Below, piece by piece: positions 26,131 through 35,467 of a stretch of DNA of 64,000 nucleotides. Below the pieces are notes generated by a model. The model saw nothing but the letters and a program-made list of their open reading frames with translations. It was not told the DNA's origin and did not search any database. Within the stretch, counting starts at the first letter, position 1. Each line of letters begins with the position of its first letter. The position numbers were made by a program, and so were the translations under genes. The DNA comes from Candidatus Hodarchaeota archaeon. GTDB taxonomy: Archaea > Asgardarchaeota > Heimdallarchaeia > Hodarchaeales > YT1-039. Where the stretch lies: NCBI GenBank assembly GCA_016840025.1, contig JAEOTF010000102.1:16802-80801 (forward strand), written 5' to 3'.

Positions 26131-26802
26131 TTGACAATAATCAGAGACCATGAAGGAATTCCTACGATTAAAATTCTCCTATGGGGACCCCCTGGTGTAG
26201 GAACAAGCGATTATTTCACCATTGTCCAGGTGTTAAAACTATTAGAAAACCCTGAATTGGTAAAAAGCATTACCAAAATACGTGATACGAAAGGAGAGAC
26301 TTTATTTTTCGATCGAGCAGTACTGGGACTCGGTGAAAGCACCAAACTCCATTTGGTAACTACTCCTGGTGAAGCTCGTCATATTGGGCAGCGAAAAATT
26401 ATCTCTGAAGGTTCAAATGCCTGTATTGTAGTATTGGACGCCTCCAAAGCTGAATGGGCCGAGAATAAGAAATGTTTAGAAGAGCTAAATAGTATAATGG
26501 GTTCACAGATTATTAATAAACATGTGTCCTCATGGGTATTACTTAACAAGCGAGAAAATCTTCCAGACGACACTCAAATGGCGATGCATGATGTTAAAAA
26601 ACTTTTAGCTGATTCAGGGCTGGATTCACTAAATTCTCGAATTTCTGAAGTCACTATTTCGGTTGCTAAATCAGAACTGACCAAACTAATTAAAAAATCA
26701 CCAAAAAAGATCAAAGATCCCAAAGCGCGTCCCCAAAGTGTACAGGCTCTTGTAAGCCCTATCAAAACTGTGGTCAAAGAGATCCTAACTTCTGAAAAAT
26801 AA
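26131..26802 (+). CDS. degenerate Ras/MglA-like GTPase
   Basis: 223 residues. The layout is that of a small GTPase, but the key residues are altered. The P-loop is LLWGPPGVGTSDYF, where the GK[ST] lysine is replaced by Thr. The G3 site is VTTPGEARH, with Thr for the DxxG aspartate. The G4 site is LNKREN with Asp missing. FEPSE-type DASKAEW and strands around it keep the fold. GTP binding is therefore weak or lost, and a pseudo-GTPase role is likely. The C-terminal 60 residues are basic. It starts at TTG and is divergent from the coiled-coil/Roadblock pair, 156 bases away. Confidence 0.7.
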   Translation: MTIIRDHEGIPTIKILLWGPPGVGTSDYFTIVQVLKLLENPELVKSITKIRDTKGETLFFDRAVLGLGESTKLHLVTTPGEARHIGQRKIISEGSNACIVVLDASKAEWAENKKCLEELNSIMGSQIINKHVSSWVLLNKRENLPDDTQMAMHDVKKLLADSGLDSLNSRISEVTISVAKSELTKLIKKSPKKIKDPKARPQSVQALVSPIKTVVKEILTSEK

Positions 26803-26885
26803 TTAGAAAAATAAAGAGGGGGGAATTTATAGGCACATCTAAAGGATAATATAAAAAAAGTGAGAAAAAAAATTTTCATCCTTTA

Positions 26886-28967
26886 TTATGAAATTGGAGT
26901 ACCTGGAGGAAGATCGGTATCTATTATTAGAAGGCCTACAGTTGTCCCATCAAATGCTGCTAATAGCATACCATTGGATTTAATGCTTCTAATCTTAGCT
27001 GGCTTCATCTTTGTTACTACAGCAATCCTCTTGCCAATTAGTTGATCAGGTTTATATTGTTCTGCGATACCTGCTACTATTTGACGTGGTTTATTCTCAC
27101 CAACATCTATCTCCATTTTCATAAGACGGGAAGTTTTAGGTACAGGTTCTGCAGATACAATCTTAGCAAGTTTCAGTCCTAACTTTTTGATATCTTCCAT
27201 TGTGACATATTCTTTTTCTATTTTAGCAGTACCTTTTGATTTTTCATTCATTTTTTGACCTCGTATAGTTTCTAATTTTGCTTGCAGATCTTTGGCTTTA
27301 ATTTTGGTAAAGACGGTCGTGGGTTTCTTAATTTTATGGTTTTCAGGAATAACTACTTCACTTGCTGACTTCCAATTTTGATCAGTAGCATTACCTTCTA
27401 AATTTAGATATTCCCAAACTTTTTGAGAAGCCGTAGGAGTCAGGGGTGCTAATAAAATGCTTAAAGCACGCACTGCTTGAATACATAGATGGAGCACTGT
27501 TCCCGTTCTTTCTTTGTCACTTTTTATCAGCTTCCAGGGTTCTTTTGTACTCATATATCCATTCGCTGCGCGTCCAAAATTGGCAATCTCGGAAACAGCC
27601 TCTCTATATTCAAATCTATAAAAAGCATCAGCTACAACATCTGCAATATTTCGAATTTTCTTGAGGAATTCTTTATCAATAGTATCTAGAGATCCTTGGG
27701 CGGGTACGACTCCATCAAAGTATCTGTATATCAAAACCAAAGTTCTGTGGATAAAGTTACCAATTACATCATTTAAATCGGTGTTGATTCTATTTTCAAA
27801 CTCAGACCATATGAACGAGGTATCACGGATTTCTGGACGAGTAGCTGCAAGGTAGTATCGCCAGTAATCTGAAGGTAAGAGTTCAATAGCTTCATTTATC
27901 CAGATACCAATACCTCGTGATTTTGAAAAAGGTTCGTTTTCAAACATGAGGAATTCGGTGGTACTTACATTATATGGAAGCACAAAAGATGTTCCATAGG
28001 ACTCTTCGGTACCTAGAAGAAGTGCTGGGAATAAAAGGGTGTGGAAGAAGATATTATCTTTTCCGATAAAGAAGACTGTCTTAGTATTCTTATTTAGCCA
28101 AAACTGTTTCCAATAGTTAGGATCATTCTTGTGTTTAACCCCCCATTCAGCAGAAGCTGAAGTGTATCCTAAAACAGCCTCAAACCATACATAAAATGTT
28201 TTATTACCCACATCTGTTTCTGGAATCGCAGGTGCAGCAGGAATACCCCATTTAAGATCACGGGTAAGCGCACGAGGAAGAATCCCTGTCTCAGAATCTA
28301 GAATGTCCATAGAAAATCGTTTTGCATTGTCAGGTAGAATAGAATTATTCACAATATATTCATGCAGTGTATCTTGAAACTTTGGGAAATCATAGTACCA
28401 TTGTTTTGAGAGTTTGCGGGTGGGCGGGTTATGACAAACTACACAATACGGATCAATCAATTCTGTGGGTTTAAGCGGCTTTCCACAGCTAGGAGAGTCG
28501 CATTGATCCCCTCTTGCTCCTGATGCTTCACAATGTGGGCATGTACCTTCAACAAAACGGTCGGGAAGGAACCGTTTACAATTTGAACAATAAGTTGTTT
28601 CTTCCTCGCGTGAGAAAATATATCCGTTGTCGTAACAGCGTCGAACTAGGTCTTGAACAAATCGATAATGAAAAGGATTTGCTGTTGTTGAATAATTCAA
28701 CTCAATTTGCCATTCCTTGAGAAGTTCAAGGATAATTGAATGATTTCGTTCGACAAGTTCTGCTGGTGAAATTCCTTCTTGTTCAGCAGCCACTTCTATC
28801 GGTGTTCCATGGCAATCCGAGCCTGTAGCAGTCAGGACATCATGTCCTTCGAGTCTAAGAAATCTGGCAAAGATATCTGCACTTAATAACTGAAGAACAG
28901 TTCCAAGATGCGGCACCGCGTTTACATAAGGCCATGCAGGACAAACAACCCATTTTTCACTAGTCAG
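26886..28967 (-). CDS. metG: methionyl-tRNA synthetase with C-terminal tRNA-binding domain
   Basis: About 693 residues. The N-terminus reads KWVVCPAWPYVNAVPHLGT, with HLGT at the HIGH position. A zinc region has several CxxC pairs (CSNCKRF, CPHCEAS, CDSPSCGK, CVVC), and FSKSRG is the KMSKS loop. The last 110 residues are an EMAP-II-like OB fold. A GTG at 28916 would cut into the Rossmann fold and remove WPYVNA. In-frame upstream to a TAG the only near-starts are CTG 28967 and ATT further up. CTG 28967 sits seven bases after AAAGGAGGT, so I place the start there. The family's N-terminus agrees. Confidence 0.9.
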   Translation of the reverse strand: MTSEKWVVCPAWPYVNAVPHLGTVLQLLSADIFARFLRLEGHDVLTATGSDCHGTPIEVAAEQEGISPAELVERNHSIILELLKEWQIELNYSTTANPFHYRFVQDLVRRCYDNGYIFSREEETTYCSNCKRFLPDRFVEGTCPHCEASGARGDQCDSPSCGKPLKPTELIDPYCVVCHNPPTRKLSKQWYYDFPKFQDTLHEYIVNNSILPDNAKRFSMDILDSETGILPRALTRDLKWGIPAAPAIPETDVGNKTFYVWFEAVLGYTSASAEWGVKHKNDPNYWKQFWLNKNTKTVFFIGKDNIFFHTLLFPALLLGTEESYGTSFVLPYNVSTTEFLMFENEPFSKSRGIGIWINEAIELLPSDYWRYYLAATRPEIRDTSFIWSEFENRINTDLNDVIGNFIHRTLVLIYRYFDGVVPAQGSLDTIDKEFLKKIRNIADVVADAFYRFEYREAVSEIANFGRAANGYMSTKEPWKLIKSDKERTGTVLHLCIQAVRALSILLAPLTPTASQKVWEYLNLEGNATDQNWKSASEVVIPENHKIKKPTTVFTKIKAKDLQAKLETIRGQKMNEKSKGTAKIEKEYVTMEDIKKLGLKLAKIVSAEPVPKTSRLMKMEIDVGENKPRQIVAGIAEQYKPDQLIGKRIAVVTKMKPAKIRSIKSNGMLLAAFDGTTVGLLIIDTDLPPGTPIS

Positions 28968-28974
28968 TTTTGAA

Positions 28975-28983
28975 ACCTCCTTT
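28975..28983 (-). promoter_or_regulatory. Shine-Dalgarno sequence of MetRS deciding a CTG start
   Basis: On the minus strand AAAGGAGGT is complementary to the 3' end of 16S rRNA over eight or nine bases. Seven bases separate it from CTG 28967. No ATG, GTG or TTG lies in frame within its reach. Confidence 0.6.
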
Positions 28984-29216
28984 AAATAGTGTTTGAAGGT
29001 GTATGCAATCTATGGAGCGAGAGGGTCGACTATTCTGAAAATTCAAGTATTTAGACCAGTTTAACTGGTTCCATTTCATGAACCCTCATTTTTTTCACAC
29101 TCTTTTTCAAATTAGAGAGAAAACAGTAAATGCAGTTAAAAAACTATGCCTTAATTTCATTATTTTAGAGGAGGAAAGCACTTGTATAAAACCCCTCATA
29201 GATTAAATATTTGAAA

Positions 29217-29630
29217 TTAGAGGGACTCTATCACTTTCAGTGCTTTTAATAGCTCATCTTTCTCCTGTTGTTTCTTTTTAGATATTTTTTCTTCTTTATT
29301 AGAAATTGTAGGGATTTCTTTCGAATATTCAGGCGCTGGAGAGATGCTGGAAGGAGAATCTGTTAATGGTGCCTCTATTGCTGCCTTAATTTCAGGACTG
29401 AGTTTGGGTTCCTGCATTTCAGGATGAGGAGAAATTTCAGCCAAATCTTTACTTTCTGAAGAGATAGATTCCAAAGCAGCTATCCTCTTTTCCAGATTTT
29501 TGAATTTCGTAAATTCTAGATTGAGCTTTTTGATTTTTGTATCTAATCGATCAATCCGTGAGCCAATTCTATCTGCAAAAGCGGCGAGAGTTTTTTTGAC
29601 ATATTCTTGGACTTCTTCTTTCTCAGTCAA
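29217..29630 (-). CDS. coiled-coil protein of unknown function
   Basis: 137 residues. Residues 5-60 form an amphipathic helix with repeated charged and hydrophobic heptads (RIDRLDTKIKKLNLEFTKF). A proline/serine/glutamate linker follows, and then a basic helix (KKKQQEKDELLKALKVIE). No enzyme motif. It is divergent from PolB across about 100 bases. It could be a coiled-coil adaptor; family not recognised. Confidence 0.6.
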   Translation of the reverse strand: MTEKEEVQEYVKKTLAAFADRIGSRIDRLDTKIKKLNLEFTKFKNLEKRIAALESISSESKDLAEISPHPEMQEPKLSPEIKAAIEAPLTDSPSSISPAPEYSKEIPTISNKEEKISKKKQQEKDELLKALKVIESL

Positions 29631-29736
29631 TTTAGTTCACTTTTTTGGGTTCAGTCAACTTTTTTTGCCTTCTGTCTTTTTTTAACTTCTGAACCTTATC
29701 TCACTTATAACCTTTTTTTCGAAGTTGGATCACGAA

Positions 29737-32532
29737 ATGCCTGAAAAAACAGATAAATCAAAAAAACAAGCCAATTTGGCAAATTTTCTAACTAAATCTA
29801 AACCTGATAAGAAAAAAGAGATAGTTAGTGATAGTTCGCAGCTCATTAATGTTGAAGAAAAAGAATCTGCTGAAAAAAGTCATGAAGAAGAAGATTCTGA
29901 AACATTACAAGAAATAGACGCCCAAAAAGAAGAAGCTCATAAGAACCTCGAGATTAAAACAGCCCACTTATCGAAAGATAGCCTCGAATTAGATGAACCA
30001 TGGTTTCTTCTGAGTACCGATTATGATAGAGCATCAAATAAGGCATTATTAAAATTCTATAATCCAAAAGCACATAAAATTGAATATCGTCTTGATCCAA
30101 CTGGACATGAGCCTTATTTCATTTCAGACTTGTCATTAGAGGAAGCAATGCAGAATGAAACTTTAATTCGTGCTACAAAAAGAATTAAGCCCCGTATGGA
30201 AGAAATTGAGAAATATTATCCTCTAAAATATGATGATAAATTAGCAAAAATGCTGAAAATCTATACTAAAACACCTATAGATGTTCGTGAGGCTCGTACA
30301 AAGGTTCCCAAGGCGTGGGAAGCTCGGATTCGCTATCATCGGAACTGGATTTATGACACTCAAACAGTTCCAGGGTTACTTTATTATTTCTCCGATGAAG
30401 GGTTACAAAGCGCTGAAACATTAAAGGATGGGGAAGGATCCAGGATTATGATGGACTCTAAAGTCAAAGATGCTCTCTCTAACTATCAAAACTTGCTTAA
30501 TATTTATATGCCTGTTTTTACTACTCCTATTCCTCATATGAAAACTGCAGCTATTGACATTGAGCTTGATAGCCCCATGGATCATTTTCCTGTCCCTAAA
30601 GAAGCTAAATATAAGATCACCTGCGTCTGTCTTGTTGGGACGGATGACCAACACTATGCCTTTGTATTGGACGCGGGTAACAAAGAAGAATCAAAAGAGA
30701 ACTATCGCGCTCGATGGGGACTCAGACCCGAGGGATTACCCAAAGAGCTATCTATTAAAAGTTTTAAAAATGAAGAAGAGCTTCTCTTTGCTTTATTCGA
30801 TGTAATGGCTAGCTATCCCGTCATTGTCGGCTTTAACAGTGATAAATTTGATTTTGCTTACATCCACTATCGTGCTCAAAAATTAGGTATCCCCCGAGAG
30901 GATCTACCCTTAAACTATAACGCTAAAAGTCAGAAAGCGATATTGAGTGGAGCTATTCATATTGACCTATTTAATTGGTATCACAATGCCAGTATAAAGG
31001 GGTATGCGCATGGTGGCGCTTATAAGCAAGATAGTCTCGATGCAATAGCTAAGGCACTTCTAGGTGTAGGTAAAGTCGAATTAGATGCAGATATCCGTGA
31101 CCTTCCAATATTTGATCTGATTCATTATTGTTGGCGCGACACTAAGATTACTCTTGAACTCTTTACGTTTGATGATTATACCCCTTTAACCCTTATGATA
31201 ATTCTGGCCCGAATTACTCGAATGCCTTTAGAAGATCTGGTACGTACAGCGATTTCAAACTGGATTCAAAATATGTTCTTTTTTGAGCATCGTCGTCGGA
31301 ATATGCTTATCCCTATCAAAGAAGAAATCCAACACAAAGGAAAAAAAGCTGTGAGGAAGGCTATTATTAAAGATAAGAAATTTATGGGGGCTTATGTAGT
31401 AGATCCTTCCCCAGGCATTCACTTCGATGTTACAGTCCTTGATTTCTCTTCTCTTTATCCTTCAATTATTAAAGAACGGAATCTCTCTTATGAAACTATT
31501 AACTGCCAACATAATGAATGTAAGGACAATAAAATCCCAGGAACACCTCATTGGGTCTGTACAAAGAGGGATGGTATTGTTTCAGAGCTAATTGGTTTTC
31601 TTCGTGATATCCGAGTTTTCTGGCTTAAAGAAGCGGCAAAAAAAGATACTCCAGAAAAGAAATTATATGATGTTCTGCAAAGAGCCTTTAAAGTACTAAT
31701 TAATGCATCCTACGGGGTTTTAGGGGCTGAACACTTTGCCTTATACTGTCTCTCCACTGCCGAGAGCACTACCGCCGTGGGACGCTGGGCTATTGAGCAA
31801 ACAATCAAAAAAACCGAAGAAGGACTTGGGGTCAAGGTAATTTATGGGGATACAGACTCGGTTTTTCTATTGAAACCTAATCAAGAACAAATTGACGAGC
31901 TAATTCAATGGAGTGAAGAATTCCTCGGTATGCCTTTAGAAGCAGAAAAGACCTATCGTTATTGCGTGCTTTCAGAACGAAAAAAGAACTATTTTGGAGT
32001 TTACGCAGGTAAGAAGGGGGATATTAGTCGGGTCGATGTTAAGGGTCTATCGGGAAAGAAGCGAAACACACCCCAGTTTATTCAGGAAGCATTTACTGAA
32101 ATGTTGAGTATTTTGGCAGAGGTTTCTTCTCCAGAAGAGTTTGAAGAAGCTAAAGAAAAGATTAAAAAAATCATTCGTAGCAGATATCGCAAACTTGAAA
32201 AGAAAGAGTATACAGTTGAGGATTTAGCATTCACTGTACAAATGACCAAACCAATACATTCCTATACTGTCAAATCACAACATGTCAAAGCTGCTCAGAT
32301 TCTTATCGATCAAAAAAAGCGTGACACAGTTGAAGCTGGCGAAATTATTCGCTTTTTGAAGGTGAAAGAAGATCCAGGGGTCATGCCAATTCAATTAGCA
32401 GATCCTACCCGTATTGATGTTAAAGCTTACAAAGCTCAATTAGATTCTGTATTTGAGCAAGTAATTGGTACATTAGATATTTCTCTTGATGAACTACATG
32501 GAAAAGTTTCATTAGCCAAATTCTTTAATTAA
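29737..32532 (+). CDS. polB: family B DNA polymerase
   Basis: About 931 residues. The 3'-5' exonuclease has AAIDIELDSP (Exo I), VGFNSDKFDF (Exo II) and YCWRDTKIT (Exo III). The polymerase has DFSSLYPSII (motif A), KVLINASYGVLG (motif B) and YGDTDSVF (motif C), all with catalytic residues. A CxxxxC..C pattern (CQHNEC then WVC) lies after motif A. About 90 N-terminal residues are charged and unlike the core. The C-terminus ends SLAKFFN, a PCNA-interacting motif, and NLANFL near residue 18 could be a second. Replicative or repair role cannot be told from sequence. ATG 29737 preferred over TTG 29725. Confidence 0.95.
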   Translation: MPEKTDKSKKQANLANFLTKSKPDKKKEIVSDSSQLINVEEKESAEKSHEEEDSETLQEIDAQKEEAHKNLEIKTAHLSKDSLELDEPWFLLSTDYDRASNKALLKFYNPKAHKIEYRLDPTGHEPYFISDLSLEEAMQNETLIRATKRIKPRMEEIEKYYPLKYDDKLAKMLKIYTKTPIDVREARTKVPKAWEARIRYHRNWIYDTQTVPGLLYYFSDEGLQSAETLKDGEGSRIMMDSKVKDALSNYQNLLNIYMPVFTTPIPHMKTAAIDIELDSPMDHFPVPKEAKYKITCVCLVGTDDQHYAFVLDAGNKEESKENYRARWGLRPEGLPKELSIKSFKNEEELLFALFDVMASYPVIVGFNSDKFDFAYIHYRAQKLGIPREDLPLNYNAKSQKAILSGAIHIDLFNWYHNASIKGYAHGGAYKQDSLDAIAKALLGVGKVELDADIRDLPIFDLIHYCWRDTKITLELFTFDDYTPLTLMIILARITRMPLEDLVRTAISNWIQNMFFFEHRRRNMLIPIKEEIQHKGKKAVRKAIIKDKKFMGAYVVDPSPGIHFDVTVLDFSSLYPSIIKERNLSYETINCQHNECKDNKIPGTPHWVCTKRDGIVSELIGFLRDIRVFWLKEAAKKDTPEKKLYDVLQRAFKVLINASYGVLGAEHFALYCLSTAESTTAVGRWAIEQTIKKTEEGLGVKVIYGDTDSVFLLKPNQEQIDELIQWSEEFLGMPLEAEKTYRYCVLSERKKNYFGVYAGKKGDISRVDVKGLSGKKRNTPQFIQEAFTEMLSILAEVSSPEEFEEAKEKIKKIIRSRYRKLEKKEYTVEDLAFTVQMTKPIHSYTVKSQHVKAAQILIDQKKRDTVEAGEIIRFLKVKEDPGVMPIQLADPTRIDVKAYKAQLDSVFEQVIGTLDISLDELHGKVSLAKFFN

Positions 32533-32596
32533 ACACGCCTATATCCAGTAAAAAGGAGAAAAGAGAGGAAGCTATAGTTATAATAACCCCTTTCCT

Positions 32597-33385
32597 TCAT
32601 ATATATTGTTTAAAGAGTTTTTGTTGCTCGGATTCGAATATACGAGTGATTCCAAGCCGAAACAACTGGTAACGCAGTGTAAATTCTTCTATTGTTGCCT
32701 CAGTTGTTATTTTCTTATGATCAAAACGAAGTCCTAAAGGTTTACAAATCTTCATAACCTTTTCAGCATCCAGAAGGGGAGGAACAAAGCAACCAAGCTG
32801 AAATACACCCCAACGACCCTTATCACGCACTTTATAACGAATTTGAATTTGGATGTCATCGCCTTCTTCAATGATTGAAGTCTTACGCCGATGTTGGACG
32901 GGTGCATAAGTTCCTTTTTCCACAATAGTTCGAATTTCTTTGGGGGTGCGGAACCACAGTCGTAGAAAGAACACAACCGTAAAGAGAATACCAACAAGAC
33001 TTCCTATCAATATTAAGATTGGTATAGGCTCAAGGACTTCTCGTTCATATATTTTTACCGTAGGAAGCTCAGGAATATGCTCCTCGGTTGGTTGTGGTGG
33101 TTGTGGGGGGGTGGGGGTGTCTGAATAAAAGGGTGGTGCTCCCTGGGGACCATCTCGTGGATCTTCTACTACATCAGTTGTTGTAGTGGTGGTTTCTTCT
33201 AAGACTGTTGGAGGATTTTCTTCTTGCTCCACTTCATCTTGCACGGCTATTACAGTGGAAAAACCAGCAGTCAAGGCATAATGAATTAATAATAGACAAA
33301 TGAAACCGAGTAAGAGAAGTTTGGCGCTCCTTCTAATGTAAAGAATTGCTAACGAGCGTTCGGCTCGTTTAAACTGGTTGATCAT
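32597..33385 (-). CDS. two-helix membrane protein with proline-rich linker, unknown function
   Basis: About 262 residues. Membrane helices lie at roughly 21-44 and 120-145. Between them is an outside loop rich in Pro, Thr and Glu (TTTTTTDVVEDP, TPPQPPQPTEE). The C-terminal 115 residues are a soluble alpha/beta domain. ATG 33385 overlaps the stop of the upstream gene in ATGA, so translation is coupled, and earlier starts would overlap it by 70 bases. Function unknown; topology suggests a sensor or anchor. Confidence 0.75.
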   Translation of the reverse strand: MINQFKRAERSLAILYIRRSAKLLLLGFICLLLIHYALTAGFSTVIAVQDEVEQEENPPTVLEETTTTTTDVVEDPRDGPQGAPPFYSDTPTPPQPPQPTEEHIPELPTVKIYEREVLEPIPILILIGSLVGILFTVVFFLRLWFRTPKEIRTIVEKGTYAPVQHRRKTSIIEEGDDIQIQIRYKVRDKGRWGVFQLGCFVPPLLDAEKVMKICKPLGLRFDHKKITTEATIEEFTLRYQLFRLGITRIFESEQQKLFKQYI

Positions 33386-33831
33386 CTTTTCTTTCCCTTT
33401 CGGTCTAAAGTAGTTATTAAAAGGTCCCGGAATGAGAGACCAAAGTTTTGACAAAGCTGTACGAATAGACCCATTACTGGATTGTCCATATTCAGTTGAA
33501 TACGGAAGAGTTTGGGATTAACTCGTTCGATACTAATAACATCATCTTCTTCTAAGGATTCAAGCGGTCTACCGCGATATAACATATTGGCTTTCTTACT
33601 ATAGTTACATAAGGCCGCTAATTGCGCTCCAGAGACTTTACGAGGATAGATGTGTGCTAATGTAATGAGCACTTGTCGTTTAAGTGTGTCATAAGACGCT
33701 AGAAGCATTAGGAGATCATAGTAGTCCGATAGACGGATGAATGACGCAACTTCTTCACTTTGTTTCGTAGAACGATAAAGTGCAGCGTTAATATTAGAAC
33801 TATCGCTCAACTGACTCTTCATTGTCCTCAT
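33382..33831 (-). CDS. winged-helix-like small protein, partner of the membrane protein
   Basis: 149 residues. Residues 45-105 read as a winged helix: LKRQVLITLAHIYPRKVSG, AQLAALCNYSKKANMLYRG, then a wing-like EEDDVISIERVNPKLFRI. It could be a transcription factor or a structural winged helix. ATGA overlap with the membrane-protein gene suggests joint function, such as signalling from a membrane protein to DNA. No known family recognised. Confidence 0.65.
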   Translation of the reverse strand: MRTMKSQLSDSSNINAALYRSTKQSEEVASFIRLSDYYDLLMLLASYDTLKRQVLITLAHIYPRKVSGAQLAALCNYSKKANMLYRGRPLESLEEDDVISIERVNPKLFRIQLNMDNPVMGLFVQLCQNFGLSFRDLLITTLDRKGKKR

Positions 33832-34254
33832 AGATATTATTCATTTAATCAAATAAAAGGGCACTTCTTTCATGTGTTACATGTTCCTAAAATCACCCCA
33901 AAAAATTTCGCCTTACACACCCCAGTTAACACAGAACGTTAAGATCTAATCCTTTTTCGTTAACAATCTGCCATATCTAGCATATTTGAATAATAACAAA
34001 GCGATGGGCTTTTTTTTTGGCTGCTAGAATTTAAGACTTCCATTTTGAAAATCTTATACTATTAAATCTACTATTAATAATGAATATTTTCTCGAGAAAG
34101 GATATTTTAAGAGGGAAGGGCAATTCTGATCTCAATTCTATCCAATGTCTTTATAAAATAGACTCTAGAATAACAAAAGAATTGGATCGGGAGTTATCAC
34201 TTTCACCTCACCCTTCCGAAGAATAAAAAGGATTCATTTTAAGTAGGGAAGATA
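33832..34254. other. intergenic region before the Y-family polymerase
   Basis: AT-rich. A short hairpin AAAGC (33998-34002)/GCTTT (34008-34012) runs straight into nine T's, terminator-like on the plus strand but with no plus-strand gene before it. CTTTATAAAATAG near 34150 could be the TATA box for dinB. Nothing else is visible. Confidence 0.4.
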
Positions 34255-35370
34255 ATGCCAACTTTGGGGTCAGAACACCGTTTAATTTGTCATATTGACA
34301 TGGATTGTTTTTATGCGTCTGTTGAAATGGCGAAAAACCCCGAATTACGTGGGACGCCTGTAATTGTCAGTCCTGATCCTAAACAGGGGAAAGGGCGAGG
34401 GGTGGTGCTTACATGTTCATATGAAGCCCGTGCGCTAGGTGTTCGTATCGCGATGCCTGTGTCGAAGGCCTACAAAATCTGTCCCGAAGGAAATTATTGT
34501 CGCTCAGATAGGAACGCTTACCAAAAAGTCTCTAACAAAATCATGGATTTACTCGAAACATTCGCGGATAACGGTTATGTACGCCAGACAAGTATCGATG
34601 AGGCGTACCTTGATGTGACTCACACAGCAAAAGCATATGAAACACCCATCCACTTAGCTAGAGAGATTCAGTGGCATATTTGGCGTCAAGAAGAGGTGAC
34701 ATGTTCTATCGGCCTTGCTCCCAATATGAGCGTGGCGAAGATTGCAGCTAATCAACAGAAACCCCATGGAATCACTTGGGTTAAAGCTGAAGACGTAGTA
34801 ACTTTCCTTTCTCCTTTACCTGTTTCTGCTATCAGCGGGATCGGTAGAGTTCGGTCGCAAGAGTTGGTCAGAAAAGGTTATAATACCATCGGAGATTTAC
34901 AAGCCTTATCACGACAGGTTTTTATGCGACAATTCGGAAAGGAAGGAGTTTGGCTATGGAATAGAATGCACGGGATTGATAATCGTCCACTAAAAGGACA
35001 ACGGCACGGTTCACGGAAATCGATGAGTCATAACTGGACGTTCCCAGAGGATATTAAAGCTACCAACCGTCAGAAGCTAGAAGAGTCATTGGGGAGTATG
35101 GTGGAGAAATTAGGAAAACGGCTTGCGAAATATGCGTTGAGTTATCGCACTATCTCCTTAACGGTACGAACTAGTGATTTTCGAACCCGAAGTCGCTCTT
35201 TTAGCCTACCTACTCCACACCGGGATGAACAAACAATTCAAAATTATCTAAATAAAGCATTAAGAGAGTTAGTGGAGAATACGACATCTATCCGAATGTT
35301 GGGGGTGGCACTCTCGAACCTAGGGAGCACCAAAGGTCAAACAACACTGTGGCGATGGTTAACAGCATAG
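34255..35370 (+). CDS. dinB: Y-family DNA polymerase IV (translesion)
   Basis: 371 residues. The palm motifs are HIDMDCFYASVE near the N-terminus and TSIDEAYLDVT near 115, supplying the metal-binding acidic residues. SYEARALGVRIAMPVSKA is the family fingers segment. A helix-hairpin-helix thumb (SAISGIGRVRSQELVRKG) and a little-finger domain follow. The final GQTTLWRWL is a PCNA-binding box. It copies past damaged bases with low fidelity. Codon use here looks slightly richer in GC than neighbours, as does the next gene. Confidence 0.94.
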   Translation: MPTLGSEHRLICHIDMDCFYASVEMAKNPELRGTPVIVSPDPKQGKGRGVVLTCSYEARALGVRIAMPVSKAYKICPEGNYCRSDRNAYQKVSNKIMDLLETFADNGYVRQTSIDEAYLDVTHTAKAYETPIHLAREIQWHIWRQEEVTCSIGLAPNMSVAKIAANQQKPHGITWVKAEDVVTFLSPLPVSAISGIGRVRSQELVRKGYNTIGDLQALSRQVFMRQFGKEGVWLWNRMHGIDNRPLKGQRHGSRKSMSHNWTFPEDIKATNRQKLEESLGSMVEKLGKRLAKYALSYRTISLTVRTSDFRTRSRSFSLPTPHRDEQTIQNYLNKALRELVENTTSIRMLGVALSNLGSTKGQTTLWRWLTA

Positions 35371-35467
35371 TGACTCATTTTCTAACATTTCATGCATAAA
35401 AAACTTAAAGTGAATTGTCTTCTTATTTTCCATCATAATCTTTTGATCAATACATTAGGTGTTAAAA

